37,293 nt of DNA, taken from a bacterium (GTDB lineage Bacteria; Bacteroidota; Bacteroidia; NS11-12g; UBA955). Location of the stretch: contig JAQSCZ010000029.1 of assembly GCA_029945665.1 (NCBI GenBank), forward strand, positions 1 through 37,293. Direction: 5' to 3'. Positions 28,601-35,410 of this stretch are shown one piece after another. The notes beneath the pieces were generated by a model. It was not told the DNA's origin. It saw only the letters and a list, made by a program, of their open reading frames with translations, and ran no database searches. Each line of letters begins with the position of its first letter. The stretch's first letter is position 1. The translations under genes and the position numbers were made by a program.

Positions 28601-28769
28601 GAGAATGAATTTATCAAGTAAGGAAATAGCACAACTTTTAAGTATATCTGTAAGGGGTGTAGAAATAAGTAGGTACCGCTTACGCAAAAAATTAAAGATG
28701 CAATCTCATGAAGATTTATTTCAATTTTTATTTAATCTTCATCCTACTGAAAATATCACCTTTGATTAG
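25671..28769 (+). CDS. One-component sensor/regulator: propeller, Y_Y_Y, LuxR-type HTH
   Basis: A frame of 1032 residues from 25671. After a signal-like segment (VGKIFFTAILTMLYAFSSIGQ, about 65-85) come about 600 residues of regulator-propeller blades (RDNFGRLFIANNEGLLVYN, FGTDGKLYAGAQDEFGYY, GCTWIGLDNSIALVDW). A Y_Y_Y domain (about 690-795, FSYYLEGYETNWSDW), one membrane helix (about 806-826), a coiled coil (about 840-910) and a C-terminal LuxR-type helix-turn-helix (about 969-1015, LSSKEIAQLLSISVRGVEI) follow. No kinase is present, so a periplasmic signal should pass straight to DNA binding. The start is uncertain: AAGGA precedes 25671, another ATG is at 25740, and operator A would lie inside the frame. 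No ATG, GTG or TTG follows until 25896. It is divergent from the glucan operon and its likely activator. Confidence 0.85.
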   Translation: MKCLGKTIFKLIGLKIFNECIERMYHSPKKILQLYYININYYYIYKLKVSIITHLSQNIIFKRRVGKIFFTAILTMLYAFSSIGQPPIGNAKVSLFTKSEYAAGTQNWDIERDNFGRLFIANNEGLLVYNSINWQLYPVPNKTILRSIAFGTDGKLYAGAQDEFGYYAADNFGRLEYTSLKNLLPKSVNSFADIWNIEVLDDEIFFMASELIFRFANKKLTYYKPQSKWLSLKKHHHKLLAQDDKRGLLIYHNGQWETMINQNYLPPGFQITDIKPFSKDTSLVSTAGNGLFLLTQNSLLPFLVKNINLEQHFTSLEVLDKTSYLVGTYNAGLYKINRNGNLVGKISSTNGFISNTIHCTYTGFDGCTWIGLDNSIALVDWNYPISHINPVSFNNGSGQGVIHFNNELYFALSTGLQWAPLLKNTDLGQVSIEPKTILNGLTWNLSVLGNKVLVGRDDGLWTVSEHIATNISQSSGFWTFKPLLTATPAKIACGNYLGIQIFKEEAGKLINEGIINDFTESSRYLEVDDQAIWVSHPYHGLFRIGLKDNKITKYTKQNGLPTDLNNHVFKLKGKIVFATKKGIYELDNSGMKIVPSPYYQNLFGMRPIRYLKEDSTGNIWFVQEKMLGVADFKATKPVIKYIPELYNHILSGFENIFSYDKENILVGSDVGFYNINYKAYSEKPLSFVTYVSNVKIFGNGDSIIYGGFNKNLSGKTLNVSIPYKSNSIHFSFASSFLRYKPLTEFSYYLEGYETNWSDWGFQDGKEYTNLGEGNYIFHLKSRYGPSNEFKDFTYSFRIEAPWYRTIWAYLGYFLVLALVIYGLLRWQKIKFYKKEQSRMLAAKVKFEEEQQQINYKYQLEIEKKERAIIQLMKENLETELHHKNEELGSSAMNLLQKKAFLGKIAEELNKVYLPIKDHVDASEIKKIIRRLSSEEKLDGEWKQFSIHFNNVHSNFLITLKNAFPDLNAHDMKLCAYLRMNLSSKEIAQLLSISVRGVEISRYRLRKKLKMQSHEDLFQFLFNLHPTENITFD
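25724..25787 (-). promoter_or_regulatory. Conserved promoter/operator module A (glucan operon)
   Basis: The module is shared with 31696-31764. A TAnnTTCG box on the minus strand (25724-25731) lies about 108 bp before the glycosidase-barrel gene. Upstream of it are a block around ACCAAAAAA (25751-25759) and the repeat pair ACTACA and CTACATCAA (25775-25783). On the minus strand TGTAG occurs twice, 11 bp apart, one helical turn. The distance from CGAAnnTA to CTACATCAA is 51 bp in both copies. I infer the binding site of the local activator next to the promoter. Confidence 0.6.
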
Positions 28770-29088
28770 TATGAGTTCTGGTTAAAGAAGTATATTCAAC
28801 TAAATCTAATTATTTCGATATTTTACTCCAATCTTGTGTAAATAATATCACCATCTTATGAAATTATACAATTTTTATCGAAGGCAGGGTCTGCGCGTTG
28901 GGTCCACGCATGCGTAAAAATTTCTTTTGGTCAGGGATGAAGGGTGAGCCTGCGCGAGAAGACCAATTGAAATTTTCTATGCGTGGTGGTTTTTTTGCTA
29001 CTTTTTTGTCCAAACAAAAAAGTAGGAGAAATGAATCTGATTAAAGTATTTGATATTTAATTGATATACTCAAAAAGAACTCACGTTA
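28767..29088 (+). mobile_element. MITE-like inverted-repeat element, copy 2a
   Basis: About 322 bp. The left end (TAGTATGAGTTCTGGTTAAA, 28767-28786) and right end (CTCAAAAAGAACTCACGTTA, 29069-29088) are degenerate versions of the family ends. The interior carries ATCGAAGGCAGGGTCTGCG, GGGTCCACGCATGCGTAAAA, GAGAAGACCAATTG and a perfect 12-bp hairpin CTACTTTTTTGT/ACAAAAAAGTAG (28998-29025). The TAG at the left end is also the stop codon of the regulator gene. Confidence 0.65.
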
Positions 29089-29139
29089 GTAAAGTTAAAA
29101 AATATTAAGGAATCGAAACTAGGGGCTGTGCCCACCTAT

Positions 29140-29645
29140 TCATAGTCAGGGACGAAGATTTGTGCGAATTAAAAAACCCCATAACCAAAACTACATCCTA
29201 CCAAAATTATACAATTTTTATCGAAGCCAGGGTCTGCGCGTTGGGTCCATCCCAATTGCTATCGGGACGTAAAATTTCTTTTGTTCAAGGACGAAGATTT
29301 GTGCGAATTAAAAAAACCTTAACCAAAACTACTATCTACTAAAATTTTAGAACTTTTATCGAAGGCAGGGTGCGCGCGTTGGGTCCATCCCGATTGTTAT
29401 CAGGACGTAAAAATTTCTTTTGGTCAGGTATCAAGGGCGCGCCTGCGCGAGAAGACCAATTGAAATTTCCTATGCGTGGTGGTCTGTTATTCGCAAGCTC
29501 ATGAGAGCACCTTCGGCTAAGTTTGTCTCCTTTTTACCCTCACAAACCACGAAGACGCAGCGAAGCTAAAGTGGAAGAAAATGGAATTGATAAAAATATT
29601 TGAGACATTATGTTTAATTGATATGCTTAACCTGAACTCTCGTTA
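29140..29645 (+). mobile_element. MITE-like element, copy 2b (left end missing)
   Basis: The right end CTTAACCTGAACTCTCGTTA (29626-29645) is intact apart from two changes; no left end is seen. Inside, a unit of roughly 110-120 bp (ATCGAAGGCAGGGT..., GTTGGGTCCATCCC, hairpin around CCCGATTGTTATCAGGAC, AAAATTTCTTTTG) appears twice in tandem (about 29216-29300 and 29352-29420), followed by the GAGAAGACCAATTG block. Start is approximate. The remaining bases between 29646 and 29730 hold nothing recognised. Confidence 0.55.
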
Positions 29646-29730
29646 GAATAAAAAAAGGCCTATATTTTTGCTTTCAAAGAATTTTGAATGTAACAGTAAC
29701 TTCACCATCAGTAGGTCGAAAATCATAAAA

Positions 29731-29773
29731 CAAAAAAACCGGACAATCTACTGAATAAGTAAATTGCCCGGTT
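29731..29773 (-). terminator. Rho-independent terminator of the secreted binding-protein gene
   Basis: The arms AACCGGACAAT (29737-29747) and ATTGCCCGGTT (29763-29773) give, in the minus-strand RNA, an 11-bp stem with one G-U pair and a 15-nt loop, followed by a run of seven U. It starts 18 bp after the stop codon at 29791. Confidence 0.85.
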
Positions 29774-29790
29774 AGTATTTAAATAATAGA

Positions 29791-31659
29791 TTATTCTACT
29801 ATTAGTTTTGAAGTATTTTGACCTTCTGCAGTAGTTGTTCTTAAAAAGTAAACACCAGTGCTAAGGCTAGAAATATCTAAATCAACAGTTTTAGAATCAG
29901 CATTTAAAGTAAGTACAATCTGACCTAAATTATTAATGACATTAACCATTTTGATTTCTTTATCTGAAGTAATTGTAACCACATCAGAAGCAGGAATAGG
30001 ATAAATATTAACGCTAACGACATTCAAACTATTGATAGAAGAAGCTGCTTTTCTATACAATACGTTATCAATAAACACTGTACCAGTACCAGTAGGATTT
30101 CCAACAAAAATCAATTGTCCGATATGTGATTTGTTGGTTAAACCTGTAAAGCTTGACAATGGGATATCGTAAGTATTCCAGCTGTTCAATGTAGGAGCTG
30201 TTAAAGTTAATTCGAATTCTGTATCATCTCCACCTGCAACTGCTCCATCGGCACCAAAATCAACTAATTTTACTTTGAATGCCGTTAAATTAGGTGTCCA
30301 AGCATTCAAGTAGAAATTCGTCATGGTTGAAGCATTAATTAGATTTGCACCAGTTGTTTCAACACCCACAAAATCAAGTGTAGAATATTTCTTGGTATCG
30401 TTGCCTGCAATCTGAAGATCTGTTAAAGTAGCAGCTGACCAGCTTGTGCGCCAAGTGTCAACATTGGCATTGGTGTATGCATTGCTAAACATTGAAATGA
30501 CATCTGTAGCAAGAAACGTTGGAGTAGGGGCAGCTGTTTGAGGGGTATTAGGATCTGTAACAGGTCCTTTGTGATAAAATACATTGTCTACATAAACTGA
30601 TCCACCACCTGCAGGGATGCAACTAAAAATTAACTGACCAATATGTTGTTTGGTGGTTAAACTTGTAAAATCAGAAAGTGCAAGATCAAAACTGTTCCAA
30701 CCATTTTGAGTAGGCGTTACACTTACTTCATGTTCTTTATCATCAGTGCCACCAACAGCAGCATCTGCGCCAAAATCTACAATTTTAACTCTAAAGGTTG
30801 TGATATCTGGCGTCCAAATATCGATGTGGAAATAGAGCATCGAAGAAATATCAATAAGGTTTGCACCCGTTGTTTCAATGCCAACATAGTCTAAAGAAGA
30901 ATATTTTTTGGTATCGTTACCTGCAATCTGCAAATCAGTAAGTGTTGCTGCAGACCAGCTGGTTCTCCAAGTGTCTACATTAACATTTGTATAGGCATTA
31001 CTGAACATTGAAATCACATCGGCAGCCAATCTGGTTGGAGTTGGTGCAGCCGTTGTTGGCGCAGTTGCCGTTCCAGCGCTGAAAGTGATATTGTCAAAAT
31101 AACAAACATTTGAATCAGATCTGGTTTGAAAATCAGGGAACACAATAATTTGGTCAATGTCGGTAGATGAAGACTCACCAATTTTACCTGCAAAGTTAAA
31201 CGTCAACTCTTCCCATTCGTTTATTTTGGTGTTAGCCACCTTAATTTCACCTGTAGAAGCGCCTGAATTGGTGGCGAATTTTATACCAACGTCACTCTTT
31301 ACTGATTTGTAAACCATTATTTTAATGGTAGAATTTGAAGCACTAAGCGTAAACTTTCCAATGTCGGCATGTGCACATTCCAATCCTGCATAAGGTTTGC
31401 CGTCTAATAAGGCCGTAAATTTAGCAACGTTAGAAGACGTATTAATCCCGCTCGATGAAGGATTAGATACTACCTTTAGCGGTGGATTGATTGAATTTTC
31501 AAAAGTGGTCCAGGTCCATGATGCACCGTTGCCACCCGATTCAAAATTAATTGGAGCATTCTGTGCAAATGCACCCATCGATCCCATCATAAAGATGTAG
31601 AAAGCCAGTTTTTTAAACACACTGGCGTGTGACTTGTTTGTTTTGTAATTTTTTTTCAT
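29791..31659 (-). CDS. T9SS-secreted multi-module carbohydrate-binding-type protein
   Basis: A 622-residue protein. An N-terminal signal segment (LAFYIFMMGSMGAFAQ, ending about 33) leads to three beta-sandwich modules. The first (about 35-195, APINFESGG... VCYFDNITFS) is unlike the others. The next two are a tandem duplication of about 172 residues each (about 205-375 and 377-545) that share blocks such as DVISMFSNAYTN, VDTWRTSWSAATLTDLQIAG and HIGQLIF and end in VDNVFYHK or IDNVLYRK. The last roughly 75 residues (NIYPIPASDVVTITS... STGVYFLRTTTAEGQNTSKLIVE) are a T9SS type A sorting domain. No catalytic residues are seen. It is probably a secreted or cell-surface glucan-binding protein; a related module ends the lipoprotein at 21039-22445. 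It has its own promoter module B and terminator. Confidence 0.8.
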   Translation of the reverse strand: MKKNYKTNKSHASVFKKLAFYIFMMGSMGAFAQNAPINFESGGNGASWTWTTFENSINPPLKVVSNPSSSGINTSSNVAKFTALLDGKPYAGLECAHADIGKFTLSASNSTIKIMVYKSVKSDVGIKFATNSGASTGEIKVANTKINEWEELTFNFAGKIGESSSTDIDQIIVFPDFQTRSDSNVCYFDNITFSAGTATAPTTAAPTPTRLAADVISMFSNAYTNVNVDTWRTSWSAATLTDLQIAGNDTKKYSSLDYVGIETTGANLIDISSMLYFHIDIWTPDITTFRVKIVDFGADAAVGGTDDKEHEVSVTPTQNGWNSFDLALSDFTSLTTKQHIGQLIFSCIPAGGGSVYVDNVFYHKGPVTDPNTPQTAAPTPTFLATDVISMFSNAYTNANVDTWRTSWSAATLTDLQIAGNDTKKYSTLDFVGVETTGANLINASTMTNFYLNAWTPNLTAFKVKLVDFGADGAVAGGDDTEFELTLTAPTLNSWNTYDIPLSSFTGLTNKSHIGQLIFVGNPTGTGTVFIDNVLYRKAASSINSLNVVSVNIYPIPASDVVTITSDKEIKMVNVINNLGQIVLTLNADSKTVDLDISSLSTGVYFLRTTTAEGQNTSKLIVE

Positions 31660-31695
31660 GCTTATATATCATTAATCGGCTTTCATACCGAAAAA

Positions 31696-31764
31696 CGAAT
31701 TTAGCGGTAGGTGTATTCACTTACCAAAAAAGGCACTACATCTCTGCTACATCAATCTGCAATT
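31696..31764 (-). promoter_or_regulatory. Conserved promoter/operator module B (secreted binding protein)
   Basis: Second copy of the module at 25724-25787. A CGAATTTA box (TAnnTTCG on the minus strand, 31696-31703) lies 37 bp before the start codon. Farther upstream are TGTATTCACTTACCAAAAAA (31712-31731), ACTACA, CTCT and CTACATCAA (31747-31755). The spacing between box and CTACATCAA is 51 bp, exactly as in copy A. TGTAG again repeats at 11 bp on the minus strand. A regulatory role is inferred from conservation and position. Confidence 0.65.
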
Positions 31765-32067
31765 AGTATTGATTTTAAATGACTTAGGGCCAATTTAGTT
31801 ATAAAATTTACAATACAACCTGCTAGGCTGCACTGCATAATAAGCGATTTGAACCGCTCATTTTCAACCCAATAACACTTATTGTTCAACCCAATGCTTG
31901 TTTGCTCCCAATTTTGAAGCGCCATTTTTTATATAAGCCTTGATTTACAATGTTTTATAATTTATACCGACCGTTAATTGCCCTGTGCGAATGGTAGCAC
32001 AACCAAATGAGGTGGTGAAAACAGGCTGATTAAAAATCACTGCGAAACATTTCTTTACCCAAAAGGT

Positions 32068-32075
32068 TATATTTG
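32068..32075 (+). promoter_or_regulatory. -7 box of the secreted GH16 gene
   Basis: TATATTTG, an exact TAnnTTTG match, ends 35 bp before the ATG at 32111. No clear -33 element and no copy of the glucan-operon module on this strand. Confidence 0.5.
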
Positions 32076-32110
32076 TTATTTAAATTAAAATTTTAACCCA
32101 TACTTTCATT

Positions 32111-33724
32111 ATGAATCATACAATTTTGCGGTATTGCCTTTGGTTTTTATTCCCGTTTTTTGCCAATTCTCAAACAATAATGGACGATTTTGAAGGAAAT
32201 GGTAATATAGGCACCTGGAAAGGTGATGATTGTTTTATCAATACCAATTTACAAAATCCGTTTATATCGAGCGCCAATAGCTCACTTAAAGTATTAGAAT
32301 ACCAAGACAATGGCGGTTTATATGCCAATATTCGTTTCGACTTAACCAAAAACCTCGATTTATCTAAAGAGAGTGTATTTTCATTTAAAATCTACATTCC
32401 ATCCAATAAGCTCTCTGGCAAACAAACCAATCAAGTGTCGCTTAAATTGCAAGATGGCAAAATTGCAGAACCATGGTCTACCCAATCAGAAATTATTAAA
32501 CCACTGCTTTTAGACCAGTGGCAAACGGTTACATTTGATTTTATAAAGGATAATTATAAGAATTTGAACGGTGGTTCGCTGCCGCCTTCGCAAAGAAAAG
32601 ATTTTAACCGAGTACTTATTCAGGTAAATGGCGAAAACAACAACGACAGTGTTTTAGCCTATATCGATGATTTTGAATATGTTAAAACAGCTCCACCAGG
32701 TTCCTTGTATACCAAACTCGTTTGGGCAGATGAGTTTGAGACCCTTGGCGCCGTAAATTCGGATAAATGGTTTCCGCAAACACGCTTGCCTTTATCGGGG
32801 AGTTGGTACAATGGAGAAATTCAACATTACACCAATAGAATAGACAATGCAATTGTTGAGAATGGTATTTTAAAGGTAATTGCAAAAAAGGAAACCTTTA
32901 CCGACCAAGGTTATACCAAGCAGTATACCTCTGCCAGACTCAATTCTAAGTTCGCATTTAAATATGGTAGAGTAGAGTTTAGGGCGAAACTTCCTTCGGG
33001 TGTAGGCACTTGGCCTGCTGTTTGGATGCTAGCTAAAAACATTGATGAAAACGGCGCTTATTGGGATAATTTAGGTTTTGGAAATACCGCTTGGCCGGCT
33101 TGTGGCGAAATAGACATTATGGAGCATTGGGGGCAAAATCAAAATTTTGTGCAAAGTGCAGTGCATACCTCTTCAAGTTTTGGAAATACTTGGAATTTGG
33201 GCGGACAAGTAATCAATACAGCTTCAACTGCTTTTCATGTTTACACGCTCGAATGGACCCCAACCAAATTGATTTTTAGTGTGGATTCTAATATCCATTA
33301 TACCTACGAGCCTGCTACCAGAGATAACAATACTTGGCCTTTTGATGCCGAGCAATATTTGTTACTCAATGTTGCATTGCAATCAAACATCAGCGCTTCT
33401 TTTACCCAAGGTGCTATGGAAATCGATTATATCAGAGTGTACCAAGAAAACACCACCAGTTCATTGGCATCCAATGATACCAAAAACCCAGTGTTTTATC
33501 CAAATCCTATAACCAACGAACTCACCATTATAACAGAAAATACCACCGAAAAAATGGTACCTGTTCAGATTTATACGGCAGATGGCCAATTGGTCGTGTC
33601 AAACAACTATGCGTTAAACAACAATCAAATAGTTATTAGCGATCTTAATATGTTAAATACGGGGGTTTATATTGTAAACTATACCTTAGGCAATCAGCAT
33701 ATTAGATTCAAAATTGTGAAGTAA
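32111..33724 (+). CDS. T9SS-secreted GH16 family endo-beta-1,3-glucanase
   Basis: A 537-residue protein. The signal peptide is about 1-20 (LWFLFPFFANSQ). The N-terminal module of about 170 residues (MDDFEGNGNIGTWKGDD... LAYIDDFEYV) is a jelly-roll of carbohydrate-binding type. GH16 catalysis follows (about 200-450): KLVWADEFETLG, WYNGEIQHYT, SGVGTWPAVWMLA, and CGEIDIMEHWG with nucleophile E333, D335 and acid/base E338, closing with MEIDYIRVYQE. The last roughly 75 residues (FYPNPITNELTIIT... NTGVYIVNYTLGNQHIRFKIVK) are a T9SS type A sorting domain. It should be released or displayed outside the cell and make the first endo cuts, complementing the lipoprotein GH16 at 20184-21014. It is transcribed alone, divergent from the secreted binding protein. 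Confidence 0.9.
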   Translation: MNHTILRYCLWFLFPFFANSQTIMDDFEGNGNIGTWKGDDCFINTNLQNPFISSANSSLKVLEYQDNGGLYANIRFDLTKNLDLSKESVFSFKIYIPSNKLSGKQTNQVSLKLQDGKIAEPWSTQSEIIKPLLLDQWQTVTFDFIKDNYKNLNGGSLPPSQRKDFNRVLIQVNGENNNDSVLAYIDDFEYVKTAPPGSLYTKLVWADEFETLGAVNSDKWFPQTRLPLSGSWYNGEIQHYTNRIDNAIVENGILKVIAKKETFTDQGYTKQYTSARLNSKFAFKYGRVEFRAKLPSGVGTWPAVWMLAKNIDENGAYWDNLGFGNTAWPACGEIDIMEHWGQNQNFVQSAVHTSSSFGNTWNLGGQVINTASTAFHVYTLEWTPTKLIFSVDSNIHYTYEPATRDNNTWPFDAEQYLLLNVALQSNISASFTQGAMEIDYIRVYQENTTSSLASNDTKNPVFYPNPITNELTIITENTTEKMVPVQIYTADGQLVVSNNYALNNNQIVISDLNMLNTGVYIVNYTLGNQHIRFKIVK

Positions 33725-33937
33725 AGCCTCCTTGTAGGCTACATTCATTGCGTTTTAAAAGGACCTTACTTTGCTAATTTGTAAGTACCTTTAAGTGTGT
33801 AGAGCAACAAAAATATTACCTAGGTTTTTTGCAAAGTATCTGATTGTGCTCTCTTTCGGGTTATTTAAACCGTGTTACGGGGCCATAGCGTTTTAAGTTT
33901 ATGGCAAGCCAATCAATTTTGGCATTCATAATTATTT

Positions 33938-34281
33938 TAACGTGAGTTCGGGTTAAGGAAGTATATTCAAACTAAAATAATTATGTCATTATTTTGCTAC
34001 TATTTTGTGTAAATGATTTGAAAAGAGGTAATCGAAGTAAAGAAATTGTAAATAAAATTAGCATTTTAGGACGACACTGCGGGCTGGGTCCACGCATGCG
34101 TAAAAATTTCAATTGGTCAGGGATGAAGGGCGAGCCTGTGCGAGAAGACCAATAGGAATTTTCTATACGTGGTGGGCTTTTTGTCTCCTTTTTGCCCACA
34201 CAAAAAGGAGAAGAAAATGAATATGATTAAAATACTTGAGAAATCATATTGAATTGATAAACTTAACCCGAACTCACGTTA
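33938..34281 (+). mobile_element. MITE-like inverted-repeat element, copy 3 (best preserved)
   Basis: A 344-bp element with perfect 20-bp inverted ends: TAACGTGAGTTCGGGTTAAG (33938-33957) and CTTAACCCGAACTCACGTTA (34262-34281). The interior shares GGAAGTATATTCAA, GGGTCCACGCATGCGTAAAA, GGTCAGGGATGAAGGG and GAGAAGACCAAT with the other copies and holds an 11-bp hairpin (TCTCCTTTTTG/CAAAAAGGAGA). There is no transposase. The terminal TA is compatible with a TA target, but no longer target duplication is evident. Confidence 0.8.
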
Positions 34282-34283
34282 TT

Positions 34284-34481
34284 TTAATAACCATGGTCAA
34301 TTTTTAAGACATTACTTTTATTGGTTTTTAGTACCTCATCCAGCTATCCGCTATAAGTAAGCCCTTATCTGCCAGTTTTTGCTAATAGGCCCTTGGCTTC
34401 CTGCCGGTCGCCCTGGCCCTTATTGCAAAAAACATGGGCATCTATGGTCTTCCTTGCCGCTTCTATCTGGGGTATAATCAA
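34284..34481 (-). pseudogene. Decayed coding remnant, unknown product
   Basis: One minus-strand frame reads like protein (IIPQIEAARKTIDAHVFCNK, then GQGDRQEAKGLLAKTG, LDEVLKTNKS) but is broken by two internal stops. It is visibly richer in G and C than the DNA on either side. It abuts the end of the inverted-repeat element. The family is not recognised; it may be a mobile-gene or recombinase tail, which is a guess. Confidence 0.3.
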
Positions 34482-34702
34482 GTTAGCTCAAAACTTAACT
34501 GCATTTTCAAAATTATTTTTTGTATTTATATTGTCGGGCTAAATCTTGTCCTTAAACTTTAAAATATAACAATATTTCAACCTCCTGTAACGCTCTGCTT
34601 TTTTAATTTAACTGAGAAATGAGGTCTATTTTTAATTTTGCAATAGAGTTTAGCCAATTTATTCAAAGCGGTGTATTTCTTCGTTTTTTAAATTGATATT
34701 AA

Positions 34703-34975
34703 ATGCTTTGCTTTGTTTTATTGAAAAGTGCCGATCGCATATTGCAAATAAGGGCAAAAATTATACCCGAGCTCATAAGTTGGGTAGAAACTTACAATCC
34801 AGAAAATATACTTTATAACAAAAACTCAATAGCAGAAGCTGAAGAGGAACATATGATTCAAGTATACGACCATTTGCAGCAAGTAATCGAAAGATTAAAG
34901 GCAAATCAATGCACTATGGAAGACTATGAAGTCATTAGTTTCCAATTGGAGCAAATGAGGCATGATGAAATTTGA
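34703..34975 (+). CDS. Hypothetical 90-residue helical protein
   Basis: The family is not recognised. The sequence after the first few residues is rich in Glu, Gln, Ile and Leu and strongly helical in pattern (ILQIRAKIIPELISWVETYN, AEAEEEHMIQVYDHLQQVIERLKANQ, EVISFQLEQMRHDEI), suggesting a small two- or three-helix cytosolic protein. There is no signal peptide and no cysteine pair; the start MLCFVLL is hydrophobic and the true start could lie slightly downstream. It stands alone between the decayed frame and a promoter for the next genes. Confidence 0.45.
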   Translation: MLCFVLLKSADRILQIRAKIIPELISWVETYNPENILYNKNSIAEAEEEHMIQVYDHLQQVIERLKANQCTMEDYEVISFQLEQMRHDEI

Positions 34976-35035
34976 AGATGATATTTACTTTACATTATAT
35001 TAATGATTGATATATAGATATTACCCGTACTGAAT

Positions 35036-35043
35036 TATTTTTG
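35036..35043 (+). promoter_or_regulatory. -7 box before the small gene / helicase pair
   Basis: TATTTTTG, an exact TAnnTTTG match, 84 bp before the ATG at 35127. It could serve both the small gene and the helicase that follows 23 bp after it. Confidence 0.4.
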
Positions 35044-35126
35044 AAGTTTATCAATCTATAATTTTACCGAGAAAACTTACGCCTTTGAGAGACTTTTTAA
35101 ATAACTACTTAAAATACGATAATAAA

Positions 35127-35387
35127 ATGAATAAATTTACTGCAATAGATGTCAGTTATCTTAGACCTTCCAGAACACTTGAAACTATTTTACTTGAAAA
35201 TAAAAATGATAATAGAGTAGTTTATGTCTATAACTTTGATGGGGTTAACTTTCACATTTTTTATTCTATTTCAGACATTCTTCAATCTTTTAATGGAGAA
35301 TTTGAACCTGAAATTAGTTTTAAAACTGAATATGAACTTGATAGTTATTTGGCTAATTTAAATTTAAAATCCTTTTTTAATATTTAA
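35127..35387 (+). CDS. Hypothetical small protein upstream of the helicase
   Basis: 86 residues from the ATG at 35127 (MNKFTAIDVSYLRPSRTLET). The frame can extend to a TTG at 35085, but the ATG is preferred. The family is not recognised. The sequence is mixed alpha/beta with many aromatic residues (RVVYVYNFDGVNFHIFYSIS, DILQSFNG) and an acidic second half, ending LNLKSFFNI. No signal peptide, membrane segment or metal motif is seen. It ends 23 bp before the PLD/DEAD-box helicase start, on the same strand and probably the same transcript, so a role linked to that putative defence-type enzyme is possible but unproven. Confidence 0.5.
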   Translation: MNKFTAIDVSYLRPSRTLETILLENKNDNRVVYVYNFDGVNFHIFYSISDILQSFNGEFEPEISFKTEYELDSYLANLNLKSFFNI

Positions 35388-35410
35388 ATTTTGAAAGAAT
35401 ATTTAAACTA

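Larger units (their letters stand above)
31660..32110. other. Divergent intergenic region, binding protein / secreted GH16
   Basis: About 450 bp. It contains module B for the minus-strand gene, a direct repeat CAACCCAAT (31865-31873 and 31887-31895, 22 bp apart) with the inverted repeat CAATAACACTTATTG between, and a TAnnTTTG box for the GH16 gene. No gene is seen. Confidence 0.6.
33725..34702. other. Intergenic region with a mobile element and a decayed frame
   Basis: About 980 bp without an intact gene. After a weak AGCCT/AGGCT hairpin directly behind the GH16 gene there is nothing recognised up to 33937. Then come the inverted-repeat element (33938-34281), the decayed minus-strand frame (34284-34481), and AT-rich DNA without visible signals up to the next small gene. 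Confidence 0.55.

Noticed and set aside
29160-29342. 60-residue plus-strand frame with repeated peptide pattern
   Set aside because: Falls in the tandem internal units of MITE copy 2b; the repetition reflects the DNA repeat, not a protein.
29140-29420. Spaced repeats that could suggest a CRISPR array
   Set aside because: Only two units of over 100 bp, degenerate, sharing content with dispersed copies, no constant repeat/spacer pattern and no cas gene.
33981-34199. 72-residue minus-strand frame
   Set aside because: Lies wholly within MITE copy 3; the codons are those of the repeat and no transposase motif is present.
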